A DNA stretch of 64,000 nt from positions 62,001-126,000 of the forward strand of contig NZ_LAVA02000011.1 in assembly GCF_000974985.2 (NCBI RefSeq), in the 5' to 3' direction. A program made the translations under genes and the position numbers. The first letter of the stretch is position 1, and the number at the start of each line of letters is the position of its first letter. Source of the DNA: Streptomyces mangrovisoli (GTDB lineage: Bacteria; Actinomycetota; Actinomycetes; Streptomycetales; Streptomycetaceae). The notes below the pieces were generated by a model that was not told where the DNA came from, ran no database searches, and saw nothing but the letters and a program-made list of their open reading frames with translations. Shown one piece after another: positions 41,726 through 49,830 of the stretch.

Positions 41726-43420
41726 TCAGAACCCCCGGTCGTTCGGTGGGGCGCCGGTGCCTGCGAGAGACAGGGATCCCGGCACGCCCGGCACCGGGTC
41801 GGAGAGCCACCGCTGCCCGGCGGAGCCGTCCCGTACCTTGACCACGACGTCACCGCCCGCCACCCCCGTCGTGGACGTCAGGGCCAGCTGCCCGTCCCAG
41901 CGCGCCAGCAACTCCCCCTGCGGAGTGAAGTCGTAGCGCACGTCGTCACCGCGCCCGGACCCCCGCGCCGCGCAGGTGTTGACGATGACCACCCCCGCGT
42001 CGGCGTGCGAGTCCAGGCACAGGCCGGAGCCGTCCGCGCTGCGCAGCAGCCCGTCGGCACCGTACGACCACTGCTGGCTCCGCGCCCCGGAGCAGACCGC
42101 CAGCTCGGCCGCCGCGCCCGCCGTGGGCGTACCGCGGACGGCGAGGCACAGCCCGGTACCCGTGTTGCGCAGCCGGGTCACACCGGCGGTGGAGAGATGC
42201 GCGGTGGCGGGCGGCGAGCCGGCGGTGGCGGACGCCGTGGAGGAGGCGTTCCGGCCGCCGAGGGAGCCGGTGGAGGAGACCGGGGCACCGGTACCCCCAC
42301 CGCCCGACCGGTCGGCGACCACCACACCGACGACGAGCAGCCCGGCCGAGGCGAGCCCCACGCCGGTCAGCAGCGCGCGCGACGACCGGAACAGGTCACC
42401 GACGCGGCCGGGCACGGGCAGCCGGGACAGCAGCCCCTCACGGTGGTGTCGTCCGTGCCCTCGCCCACCGCCCGTCCCGGCCCCGGCGCCACCGCCACCG
42501 CCACCGGCACCGCCGCCCGGGCCACGCCGTCCGCCGTCGCGCGACCCGCCGCGCCCGCGCCGGGCGGCGGCGCGCGGCCGGTTCCCGGGCTGGGCCCGTC
42601 CGGGCCGGGAGTCGAGATACCGGGCCGCCTCCCAGCCCAGCACCGCCTCCGCGAGCAGTACGCCGAGTCCGCCCTCGAAATGGCTCAGCTGTTCGGCGGC
42701 ATTTCGGCAGTACCGGCACTCCGCGAGATGTTTCCGGATGTCCGGCAGCAAGGCTCCACCGCGGCTGAGCGAGATGTCGAGGAGACGGTTGTAGTGACGG
42801 CACTCGTCGGTCGGGGCGAGTTCCCGATGTGCGCGCACACAGCCTTCCCGGAATTTCTCCGCGGCCTGTTCGAGGCCGGCGGTCGCGAATTCCGCGTCCA
42901 TACCGAGAAGAGCGGCCGGCACGGCGAGGGGTTCGGCTTCGACCTCCGTGTGCCACAGCAGGCACTGGAAGTACGGGGCCAGTTCCTGGAAGGACCGGGC
43001 GGCCAGCGCACGGTGCTCGGGCGGTTCGACCGGGGAGGAAGCCAGGGCGCGGGCGCCTCCCGGCTGGTTCAGCTCCGGCAGAGTGCCGGATATGCGGTGC
43101 TCGGCGGCCCAGAGCCGGACCGTGTCCCGGACGGTCAGCAGCAGGCGTGGCCGGAGCGCGACGCCCGGTTCGCCCAGCGTCAGCCGGTCCAGGACCTGAT
43201 GGAAGGCGGCCGCGGTGACCATCTCGGCGACGCCCGCCGAGGAGCCGAGACAGAGTACGGCGTAGGTGTGGGCGGGTGACCAGTGACGCGCGATCAACAA
43301 GGCGGTGACGGCGGCGACTTCGCCGTCCGGACTGCCTCTCAGCCGCGCGGCGAGCGACTCGTCCGGCTCTCCGGGCGGCCCGCCGGGCGCGGAAGCGGAA
43401 GGGGGGTGGGGGGTGGGCAC
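41726..43420 (-). CDS. Sigma-like / zinc-finger / transmembrane / ricin B lectin fusion protein
   Basis: A 564-residue composite protein. Residues about 20-215 resemble sigma-70 regions 2-4 in pattern (DESLAARLRGSPDGEVAAVTALL, then helices) but are divergent. HLAECRYCRNAAEQL is a zinc-finger anti-sigma-like motif (HxxxCxxC). After a Gly/Arg-rich linker there is one membrane span (SRALLTGVGLASAGLLVVGVVV) and an extracellular Ser/Thr linker. A C-terminal ricin-type lectin domain of about 130 residues follows, with LCLAV, QQWSY and GLCLDSH. The start is a GTG with AAGGAA seven bases upstream. The lectin may sense or bind extracellular glycans. Confidence 0.8.
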   Translation of the reverse strand: MPTPHPPSASAPGGPPGEPDESLAARLRGSPDGEVAAVTALLIARHWSPAHTYAVLCLGSSAGVAEMVTAAAFHQVLDRLTLGEPGVALRPRLLLTVRDTVRLWAAEHRISGTLPELNQPGGARALASSPVEPPEHRALAARSFQELAPYFQCLLWHTEVEAEPLAVPAALLGMDAEFATAGLEQAAEKFREGCVRAHRELAPTDECRHYNRLLDISLSRGGALLPDIRKHLAECRYCRNAAEQLSHFEGGLGVLLAEAVLGWEAARYLDSRPGRAQPGNRPRAAARRGRGGSRDGGRRGPGGGAGGGGGGAGAGTGGGRGHGRHHREGLLSRLPVPGRVGDLFRSSRALLTGVGLASAGLLVVGVVVADRSGGGGTGAPVSSTGSLGGRNASSTASATAGSPPATAHLSTAGVTRLRNTGTGLCLAVRGTPTAGAAAELAVCSGARSQQWSYGADGLLRSADGSGLCLDSHADAGVVIVNTCAARGSGRGDDVRYDFTPQGELLARWDGQLALTSTTGVAGGDVVVKVRDGSAGQRWLSDPVPGVPGSLSLAGTGAPPNDRGF

Positions 43421-43982
43421 TGAGGATTCCTTTTGGTGCGTACCAATGGTGGCGCGCGCGGGGGAGCGAAATTCAGCGCGACCGCCGGGAGACCGAATCA
43501 CCAGGAATCCATGCGCCCCGGCCGGTCCCCCGCGCGGGTGTTTCACCCTTGCACACCTCACTTGCGCACAACAAGGCACTTGAGGCACCACCCGCCTCAC
43601 TGAAAAAACGTCAAAACCAAAACCGTGCACGAAATTTCGCACGGGCGCTCGTATTCCCTCGCGCCCCGTGTGAACCGGGCGCACGCGCCGGTGCCCCGCG
43701 CACGGTCCCGTCCCCGTCGTCACCGTGGTCGAGTGGGCGTCGGCCCTTCTCGGAAGGCACCGCGCGGGACGGCGGCTCTCCCGCGCGCGCGGGGCCGCCG
43801 GCCCGGATCATCCGCCCCGGACCGGCGGCCCGAGGGCAGACCCCGCCAACCCCGCCACGGGCCCGGATCGAGTCGGTGCGGACCGCCCCGTCCCGACAAG
43901 GCCATGAGCAACTCGGCGCAGACCGCCCCGCCAAGGTCCGGATCAGCGCGGCGCAGACCGCCCCAACTCGGATCGGCCCGGC
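43421..43982. other. 560-bp intergenic region with palindrome and degenerate repeats
   Basis: No credible gene. It contains an A-rich tract and the palindrome CGAAATTTCG (43630-43639), set between GTG and CAC. Towards its right end it has degenerate repeats of GGCGCAGACCGCCCC and CTCGGATC units that reach the stop codon of the Fic-like gene. Confidence 0.5.
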
Positions 43983-44360
43983 TCAGATCCGCCAGGACCG
44001 CAGCCGCTCCGCCGCGTCGCCGACGTCCGCCGCGCCGGACAGCAGGTCCCGGACGAGCCCGACGAGCGCGCCGACCGGCGGGTCGACGGCGGCACCGCTC
44101 ACCGACATGTAGGCCACCGCCGTCGCGCACGCGAAGCGGGCGTTGGCCGCGGGCAGCGGCTTGAGCAGGGCGAGGGTGTGCAGCAGCGCGGCGGCCCGCC
44201 AGGCCGGGTCGGAGTCGACGCCGAGCATGGGCGGATCGACCCGGTGCCGTGTCACGGCCGCGGCCAGCGCGGAGAAGTCGTCGACGGCGGGCCGGCCGGG
44301 CAGCACCTCGTCGCGGCGCTCCAGCAGCCAGGGCACGTCGATGTACAGGGCGGAGGACAT
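43983..44360 (-). CDS. Fic/Doc-like toxin component with degenerate active site
   Basis: A 125-residue protein: MSSALYIDVPWLLERRDEVL, then AALLHTLALLKPLPAANARFACATAVAYMSV. This matches the small Fic/Doc toxins paired with RHH antitoxins in actinobacteria. The catalytic HPFxxGNKR of Doc kinases corresponds to KPLPAANARFA, lacking the His and the Lys-Arg. It may therefore be an inactive or altered enzyme. It lies four bases after the antitoxin stop. Confidence 0.75.
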   Translation of the reverse strand: MSSALYIDVPWLLERRDEVLPGRPAVDDFSALAAAVTRHRVDPPMLGVDSDPAWRAAALLHTLALLKPLPAANARFACATAVAYMSVSGAAVDPPVGALVGLVRDLLSGAADVGDAAERLRSWRI

Positions 44361-44364
44361 CGGC

Positions 44365-44610
44365 TCAGGCGGTCCGCCGTGCGCCCTCGGCCGGGGTCTC
44401 GTCGTCGGGGAACGCCTCCGCGAACTCGTCGGCGTGCCCGGCGAAGAAGCGGCGGAACGCCTCCGCGCCCTCCTGCAGCGCACGGTGGCGGGCGATGTCC
44501 GCCGCGGCCGCCTCGCGCACGAGCGCCTTCATCGACGTACCGCGCTCCTTGGCGATCTGCCGGAGATCCTCCAGTTCGCGGGCGCTGAACTCCACGTTGA
44601 GGGCTGGCAT
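44365..44610 (-). CDS. Ribbon-helix-helix antitoxin
   Basis: An 81-residue protein: MPALNVEFSARELEDLRQIAKERGTSMKALVREAAAADIARHRAL is a typical CopG/RHH DNA-binding N-terminus (beta strand plus two helices). An acidic tail (FAEAFPDDETPAEGA) probably wraps the toxin. The promoter fits leaderless transcription: TTTACG, 17 bp, TACCGT, six bases, ATG. The spacer and -10 contain palindromes, so autorepression is likely. Adjacent to the Fic-like toxin. Confidence 0.8.
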   Translation of the reverse strand: MPALNVEFSARELEDLRQIAKERGTSMKALVREAAAADIARHRALQEGAEAFRRFFAGHADEFAEAFPDDETPAEGARRTA

Positions 44611-44645
44611 GGGACAACGGTACCGCGCGGGTACTCGACCGTAAA
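44611..44645 (-). promoter_or_regulatory. Toxin-antitoxin promoter with operator palindromes
   Basis: Minus-strand TTTACG and TACCGT are 17 bp apart and six bases from the ATG. GTACC-GCGCG-GGTAC (44620-44634) and CGGTACCG (44618-44625) overlap spacer and -10, the expected place for an RHH autorepressor. Confidence 0.6.
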
Positions 44646-44794
44646 TCATTGCAGGTGAAGGCCGGTGCGCGACGGTACCGCCGACGTCCTCGGCCGACGG
44701 ACGGCGCCATGTCCGAATCCCGCCGGAAACCCGGCGCGCGGGGCAGCAGACTCGGCGGTACGACAGTCGCCGCGACACCACGAAAGGCCGGATC

Positions 44795-45301
44795 ATGACC
44801 ACCCCGACACCCCTGTACACCACCCTCTCCAGCCCCCTCGGCGAGCTGCTCCTCACCGGCGAGGAACGGCCCGGCGGCACGGTGCTCACGTCGGTCTCCT
44901 TCCCCGCGCCGCCGGCGGCTCCCCCGCCCGCCCGGCGCGCCGACGGCGCCTTCGCGGCGGCCGTGGAGCAGCTCCGCGGGTACCTCGCCGGTGACCGCAC
45001 CCGCTTCGAACTGCCCCTCGCCGCACCGGGATCGGAGTTCCAGCAGCGGGTGTGGGCGGCCCTCGACGACATCCCGTACGGCACCACGACGACGTACGGC
45101 GCACTGGCGCGGCGGCTGGACGTGCCGTGCGGGCAGGTGCGGGCCGTCGGCGCGGCCCTCGGAGCCAACCCGCTGCTGCTGGTGCGCCCTTGCCATCGGG
45201 TGATCGGTGCCGACGGCTCGATGCGCGGCTACGCGGCCGGCGTGGACCGCAAGGTGCGCCTGCTCACCCTGGAGGGCGCCCTCCAGCCCACCCTGCTCTG
45301 A
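44795..45301 (+). CDS. ogt: Methylated-DNA--protein-cysteine methyltransferase
   Basis: A 168-residue DNA repair protein that transfers alkyl groups from O6-alkylguanine to its own cysteine. Visible: the C-terminal domain FQQRVWAALDDIPYGTTTTYGALARRL, VGAALGANPLLLVRPCHRVIGADG with the active-site PCHRV, and GYAAGVDRKVRLL. The N-terminal RNase H-like half is Pro/Ala-rich. Length is normal for Ogt/MGMT. The ATG has AAAGG upstream. Confidence 0.92.
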   Translation: MTTPTPLYTTLSSPLGELLLTGEERPGGTVLTSVSFPAPPAAPPPARRADGAFAAAVEQLRGYLAGDRTRFELPLAAPGSEFQQRVWAALDDIPYGTTTTYGALARRLDVPCGQVRAVGAALGANPLLLVRPCHRVIGADGSMRGYAAGVDRKVRLLTLEGALQPTLL

Positions 45302-45400
45302 ACCCGGCCGTGTGGCCTGGCTCACAGAGTGCCCGCGGGTGTCACATCCGGGCCGCCCCCGTCCGTCGCAGTGGTGAGTGCGTCACCGGGAGGCCTCTTC

Positions 45401-46942
45401 ATGTCCACAGACCCCGTACCCGCCGCCGAACCGTCGGCGGCGGCGACCCGCGCCCCTGCCGTCCCCGCGTCCTCGAAGGGCGAGCGCGTCGCGGACTGGC
45501 TCGACGGGCGGCTCGGCATCCACACGCTCGGCAGGCGCTATCTGCGCAAGGTGTTCCCGGACCACTGGTCCTTCCTGCTGGGCGAGATCTGCCTGTACAG
45601 CTTCGTCGTGCTGGTCCTGACCGGCGTGTACCTCACCCTCTTCTTCCACCCGTCGATGAACGAGGTGACCTACCACGGCAGTTACGTGCCGCTGAACGGC
45701 ATCCGCATGTCGGAGGCGTACGCCTCGACCCTCCACATCAGCTTCGACGTGCGCGGCGGGCTGCTGATCCGGCAGCTGCACCACTGGGCGGCGCTGATCT
45801 TCGTGGCCGGGATGTTCACGCACATGATGCGGCACTTCTTCACCGGCTCGTTCCGCAAGCCGCGCGAAGTCAACTGGTTCCTGGGCTGGTTGCTGCTCCT
45901 CCTCGGCCTGTTCGAGGGGCTGTTCGGCTACTCGCTGCCGGACGACCTGCTCTCCGGGACCGGGCTGCGGTTCGTCAACGGTGCCCTGCTGTCGGTGCCG
46001 GTCGTGGGCACGTACCTGTCGATGTTCCTGATGGGCGGCGAGTTCCCCGGCCACGACATCGTGGCGCGCTTCTACTCGCTGCACGTACTGGTCATGCCGG
46101 GGGTCATGGCGGCGCTCGTCCTGGTGCACCTCCTCCTCGTCGTCTACCACAAGCACACCCAGTTCGCGGGCCCCGGCCGCACCGAACGCAACGTCGTGGG
46201 CGCCCCGTTCATGCCGGTCTATCTGGCGAAGGCGGGCGGCTTCTTCTTCCTGGTGTTCGGCGTACTGACGCTGATCGCGGCGGTGGCGAGCATCAACCCG
46301 GTGTGGGTCTACGGCCCGTTCCGCCCCGACCAGGTCTCCACGGGCGCCCAGCCCGACTGGTACCTCGGATTCGCCGAGGGGCTGGTCCGGGTCATGCCGG
46401 GCTGGGAGATCCACCTGTGGGGGCACACCCTCGTCCTCGGCGTGCTGATCCCGGTCGTCGTCTTCCCCTTGCTGCTCCTGTACTTGGGCATCCACCCCTT
46501 CCTGGAGACCTGGCTGACCAGGGACCGCGCCGAGCACCACATCCTGGACCGGCCGCGCAACCGCCCGGTCCGCACGGCGATCGGCACGGCCTGGATCAGC
46601 GTGTACCTCGTCCTGCTGGCGGGCGGCGGCAACGACATCGTGGCGACGCGGCTGCACCTGTCGGTCAACGCGGTCACCTGGGCCGTGCGCGTCGGGGTGT
46701 TCGCGGTCCCGGCGGCCGTCTTCGTCGTGACCCGCCGTATCTGCCTGGGACTTCAGGCCCGCGACCGTGAACTCGTCGAGCACGGACGCGAGACGGGCGT
46801 GATCAAGCGCCTGCCCGACGGCGGGTACGTCGCCGTGCACGAGCCGCTCGACCAGGCCCGCCTGCACACCCTCACCGCCCACCTGCGGCCCGGCCGCCCC
46901 GTGGAACACGAGCGCCCGAAGGAACTGGCCGAACCGGACTGA
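45401..46942 (+). CDS. Orphan cytochrome bc1-type cytochrome b (QcrB paralogue)
   Basis: A 513-residue integral membrane cytochrome b with eight or more helices. Heme-ligand histidine pairs are visible in RQLHHWAALIF with THMMRHF and in RFYSLHVLVMPG with VHLLLVVYHKH. The quinol-oxidation site carries PDWY in QPDWYLGFAEG, the actinobacterial version of PEWY. The ATG has GGGAGG seven bases upstream. No Rieske or cytochrome c subunit is nearby, so it is a stand-alone paralogue of the main qcrCAB locus. Streptomyces often carry such an extra copy; its role is unclear. Confidence 0.9.
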   Translation: MSTDPVPAAEPSAAATRAPAVPASSKGERVADWLDGRLGIHTLGRRYLRKVFPDHWSFLLGEICLYSFVVLVLTGVYLTLFFHPSMNEVTYHGSYVPLNGIRMSEAYASTLHISFDVRGGLLIRQLHHWAALIFVAGMFTHMMRHFFTGSFRKPREVNWFLGWLLLLLGLFEGLFGYSLPDDLLSGTGLRFVNGALLSVPVVGTYLSMFLMGGEFPGHDIVARFYSLHVLVMPGVMAALVLVHLLLVVYHKHTQFAGPGRTERNVVGAPFMPVYLAKAGGFFFLVFGVLTLIAAVASINPVWVYGPFRPDQVSTGAQPDWYLGFAEGLVRVMPGWEIHLWGHTLVLGVLIPVVVFPLLLLYLGIHPFLETWLTRDRAEHHILDRPRNRPVRTAIGTAWISVYLVLLAGGGNDIVATRLHLSVNAVTWAVRVGVFAVPAAVFVVTRRICLGLQARDRELVEHGRETGVIKRLPDGGYVAVHEPLDQARLHTLTAHLRPGRPVEHERPKELAEPD

Positions 46943-46962
46943 ACCGGAGGACCGGGCCGGGG

Positions 46963-48174
46963 TCAACTCCGCGTACTGTCGGGCTCCTTGCGGAACACCC
47001 AGCTCAACTCCGGTTCCACCGCGAAGCGGAGGACCCGTCGCACCGGCGGGGTGCACAGGACCGTGACCACGGCCGCGGCGACCGCGGTGACCGTGAGCGC
47101 GCCCACGGCACCGTGCACCCACGCGGGGTCGTACCAGCCCCAGAACTTCGCCCCCTGCGCGACGAACCCGTGCAGCAGATAGCCGTAGAGCGTGCCCGCC
47201 CCGAGGACCGTGAACCAGGTACGGCGCGCGGGGACCCAGGCCAGGAAGCAGGCGACGAGCAGCAGGGAGACGGCGAAGAGGGCGAGGGTCGTCAGCGGGC
47301 CGTACCAGGCGGGCTCGCCGAGCGCCGGGGCGCTGTCGCGGTGGTAGAGCCAGGACGTCCTCACCACGCCGACCAGCAGGTAGGCGGCGGCCAGGGCGGC
47401 CGCGAACACCGGTACCGCGACGATCCGCATCCGGCGGGTGCGCACCCTGCGGAAGTGCTCGGGTTCGAGGCACAGGCCGAGCACGAAGTACGGCAGGAAC
47501 TGCAGGACGCGCTGGAAGTCGAGGTCCTTGCCGATGGACGGCGACAGGGTGGCCAGCATCGCCACGAGCAGCGCCACCGGCACCGGGTGGCGCAGCCCGC
47601 GCCACAGCGGTGTGGTCAGCCGCCACACGAAGAGCGCGGCCAGGAACCACGTCAGGTACAGCGGCTCCATCAGGCTGACGGGACGGTCCCAGGCCTGGTC
47701 GGTCCACCGGGTGTAGAAGGTGTACGCCACCTCGAAGACGACGTACGGCACGACGACGCCGGTGACCAGGCGCCTGACCCGGCGCGGGGCCGCGTCGAAG
47801 CCGCGCGAGAAGTAGCCGCTGATGAGGATGAACGCCGGCATGTGGAAGGCGTAGACGAGCAGGTAGAGCCCCGTGAGCGCGCGGTTCCCGGCGAGCAGCG
47901 GCTCCCAGGCGTGGCCCACGGCCACGAGCACGATCGCCAGGTACTTGGCGTTGTCGAAGAAGGCGTCGCGCTGCCCGGGAGGCCTGTCCCGGGTACCGGC
48001 CGGTGGGGTGCGGATGCCCGTGTCGGTACCGGTGCGGGTGTCGGTGCCGGGGGTGCGGGTGCCGGTCTCGGTGCCGGTGCGGGTGTCGGTGCCGGGGGTG
48101 CGGTCCGGCGGGGCGGCCGGGCGGCGCGGTTCGAGGGCGGCGGGAGGGCTCTGTGGGGGCAGCGTCTCGCTCAC
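46963..48174 (-). CDS. Acyltransferase 3 family membrane protein
   Basis: A 403-residue membrane acyltransferase (fucose-4-O-acetylase type). After a hydrophilic N-terminus of about 70 residues with T-G-T-R-T-P repeats comes RDAFFDNAKYLAIVLVAVGHAWEP, in which the conserved His is visible, then AFHMPAFILISGYFSRGF and about ten membrane helices. Such proteins O-acetylate surface sugars. The GTG start has GAGGAAGGA upstream. The Thr-rich N-terminus is encoded by DNA tandem repeats. Confidence 0.85.
   Translation of the reverse strand: MSETLPPQSPPAALEPRRPAAPPDRTPGTDTRTGTETGTRTPGTDTRTGTDTGIRTPPAGTRDRPPGQRDAFFDNAKYLAIVLVAVGHAWEPLLAGNRALTGLYLLVYAFHMPAFILISGYFSRGFDAAPRRVRRLVTGVVVPYVVFEVAYTFYTRWTDQAWDRPVSLMEPLYLTWFLAALFVWRLTTPLWRGLRHPVPVALLVAMLATLSPSIGKDLDFQRVLQFLPYFVLGLCLEPEHFRRVRTRRMRIVAVPVFAAALAAAYLLVGVVRTSWLYHRDSAPALGEPAWYGPLTTLALFAVSLLLVACFLAWVPARRTWFTVLGAGTLYGYLLHGFVAQGAKFWGWYDPAWVHGAVGALTVTAVAAAVVTVLCTPPVRRVLRFAVEPELSWVFRKEPDSTRS
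48006..48113 (-). repeat. In-frame tandem repeat encoding Thr/Gly-rich linker
   Basis: Two units of about 54 bp, built of GGTGCGGGTGTCGGTGCC-like blocks, encode the repeated RTPGTDTRTGT(E/D)TG segment of the acyltransferase N-terminus. Likely to vary in copy number between strains. Confidence 0.8.
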
Positions 48175-48322
48175 GGTTCCTTCCTCAGGGAAGCCGGCTC
48201 CTTCCGCACGGGGCCGGTCCCGTCCTCATGGCGGCCGGCGCGACGGACCCGCGTCCCGCCGCGGCGGCGGGCCGGCTGATCGCAGACCGTCCCGAGCACC
48301 CTGCTCACCCGTTTGCCCGGTC

Positions 48323-49732
48323 CTAAACGCAGGGCGGGCCACCGGCCGCCGACCACCGCCTCGCGCCGCCGTCCCGCCCGAACGCCAGCCGCAGCAGCGC
48401 CCGCCAGTCCAGGCGGGGCTTCACACGGGGGCCGCCCGGGCGGTGGCGGGGGACGCGTACGCGCAGCGCGGCCGGGTGGATGCGGCAGGTGACGGGGGTC
48501 GGGAAGACCAGCGCCTCGCCGTCGACGCCGACCGGGACCTCGGGCGCGTCGGCGTCGACGACCACCTCCGTGGCGGTGAGCGCGGCGAGCCCCCGGCCGC
48601 GGCGGCCGCGCAGCATCCCCGCGGCCTGGGCCGCGTTGTCGACGCTGACCACGAGCACCCCGAGCGCCCCGGTGTCGAGCCGGGGCCGGCCGGGCACGCC
48701 GACGGCGCCTTCGAGCTGATAGGGGTTGTTGCTGATGAGCACCGCCTGCGGGGCGTCGACGCCGACGCCCCCGGCGTGGACGCTGAGCCGGGACCCGGTG
48801 CGGTGGGTGAGCAGTTCGGGGAGCGCCTGGAGGACCGTGCGCAGCCCGTCGTCGCGGTAGTCGTCGCTCTGCACGACCTCCGCGTAGACACCGAAGGAGG
48901 CGTTGTTGACGAAGACCCGGTCGGCGATCAGGCCGAGGTCCATGCGCAGTTCGACGCCGTCGGTGAGGGCGTCGAGGCAGCGCGAGGGGTCGTCGCGGTC
49001 CAGTCCGAGGTCGCGCGCGAGGTGGTTGCGGGTGCCCGCGGACACCACGACGAACGGCAGGTCGTGCTCCGCGGCCACCTGCGCCACGAGCGCCTGGGTG
49101 CCGTCGCCGCCGGCCACCCCGAGCAGGTCCGCGCCGGCCGCGACGGCCCGCCGGGCCAGCTCCGCCACGTCCTGCGGGTGGGCGGGGTCCAGGACGGCGA
49201 CCTCCGCGCCGAGGGCGCGCGCCCGCTCCACCAGGTCGAAGCGGCCGACCTTCCCGCCGCCGGAGCGCGGATTCATGATGAAGTACGGCGCCTTGGCCGG
49301 CGCCACCCGTCGCTCCGGACGTCCCTCTGCCCTGCTGTCCGCGGCGAGCGCGGCGCGGCCGGTCAGCGAGGCCAGCGCCCACAGCACGACGACCAGCAGG
49401 GCCGCCCACAGCAGCCCTACGGCGGCGTAGAAGAGCAGGACGGCGAGCGGCACGAGGACGCCGAGCGTGGCGGCCAGCACGCGGGTCAGACCGCGGTGCG
49501 CGAGGGTCCACCACAGCGCCGCGGCGCTCACCGCGAGCCCCGCGAGGCCGACGGCCAGCAGCCCGATGCTGTGGATCCCGGCGGCCAGCAGCAGCACGAC
49601 GACCGCGGCCGCCGCGATCAGCAGGGCGAGCCGGGACAGCCAGGGTCCGGCCGTCCGGCGGCGCCCCTCCCGGACACCGCCCGGCCCGGCCCCGCCCCGT
49701 GTCCCCCCGGTCTCACCCGGTATCCCGCGCAC
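48323..49732 (-). CDS. Diacylglycerol kinase family (YegS/DgkB-like) lipid kinase with N-terminal membrane domain
   Basis: A 469-residue protein. Four membrane helices occupy about residues 30-130. The DAGK catalytic domain follows: APYFIMNPRSGGGKVGRFD, GADLLGVAGGDGTQALVA with the GGDGT motif, FVVVSAGTRNHLARDLGLD and a beta-rich C-terminal half ending near HPAALRVRVP. It should phosphorylate a lipid such as diacylglycerol. The start GTG at 49732 is not well supported by a ribosome binding site and might be leaderless. The DUF2252 gene is divergent. Confidence 0.85.
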   Translation of the reverse strand: MRGIPGETGGTRGGAGPGGVREGRRRTAGPWLSRLALLIAAAAVVVLLLAAGIHSIGLLAVGLAGLAVSAAALWWTLAHRGLTRVLAATLGVLVPLAVLLFYAAVGLLWAALLVVVLWALASLTGRAALAADSRAEGRPERRVAPAKAPYFIMNPRSGGGKVGRFDLVERARALGAEVAVLDPAHPQDVAELARRAVAAGADLLGVAGGDGTQALVAQVAAEHDLPFVVVSAGTRNHLARDLGLDRDDPSRCLDALTDGVELRMDLGLIADRVFVNNASFGVYAEVVQSDDYRDDGLRTVLQALPELLTHRTGSRLSVHAGGVGVDAPQAVLISNNPYQLEGAVGVPGRPRLDTGALGVLVVSVDNAAQAAGMLRGRRGRGLAALTATEVVVDADAPEVPVGVDGEALVFPTPVTCRIHPAALRVRVPRHRPGGPRVKPRLDWRALLRLAFGRDGGARRWSAAGGPPCV

Positions 49733-49766
49733 GGCTCCATGACAGCGCCCGCGGCCCGGCCGTACA

Positions 49767-49783
49767 TCACTCGGACCGGGTGA
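49767..49783. promoter_or_regulatory. Shared inverted repeat, site A (upstream of DUF2252)
   Basis: TCACTC-GGACC-GGGTGA, flanked by A and T to give a near-perfect 19-bp palindrome. A -10-like GAGGCT starts 23 bases after its end (49806-49811) and the ATG lies 47 bases downstream. Matches sites B and C. Confidence 0.65.
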
Positions 49784-49830
49784 TCCGCCGCGGGCCCGGG
49801 GCTGCGAGGCTGCGGGAAAGGAGGTCCGCC

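Noticed and set aside
45375..45395. GGTGA-N5-TCACC before the orphan cytochrome b as another copy of the shared motif
   Set aside because: The arms are in reversed order (GGTGA first, TCACC second), so it is not the TCACCC-N5-GGGTGA element.
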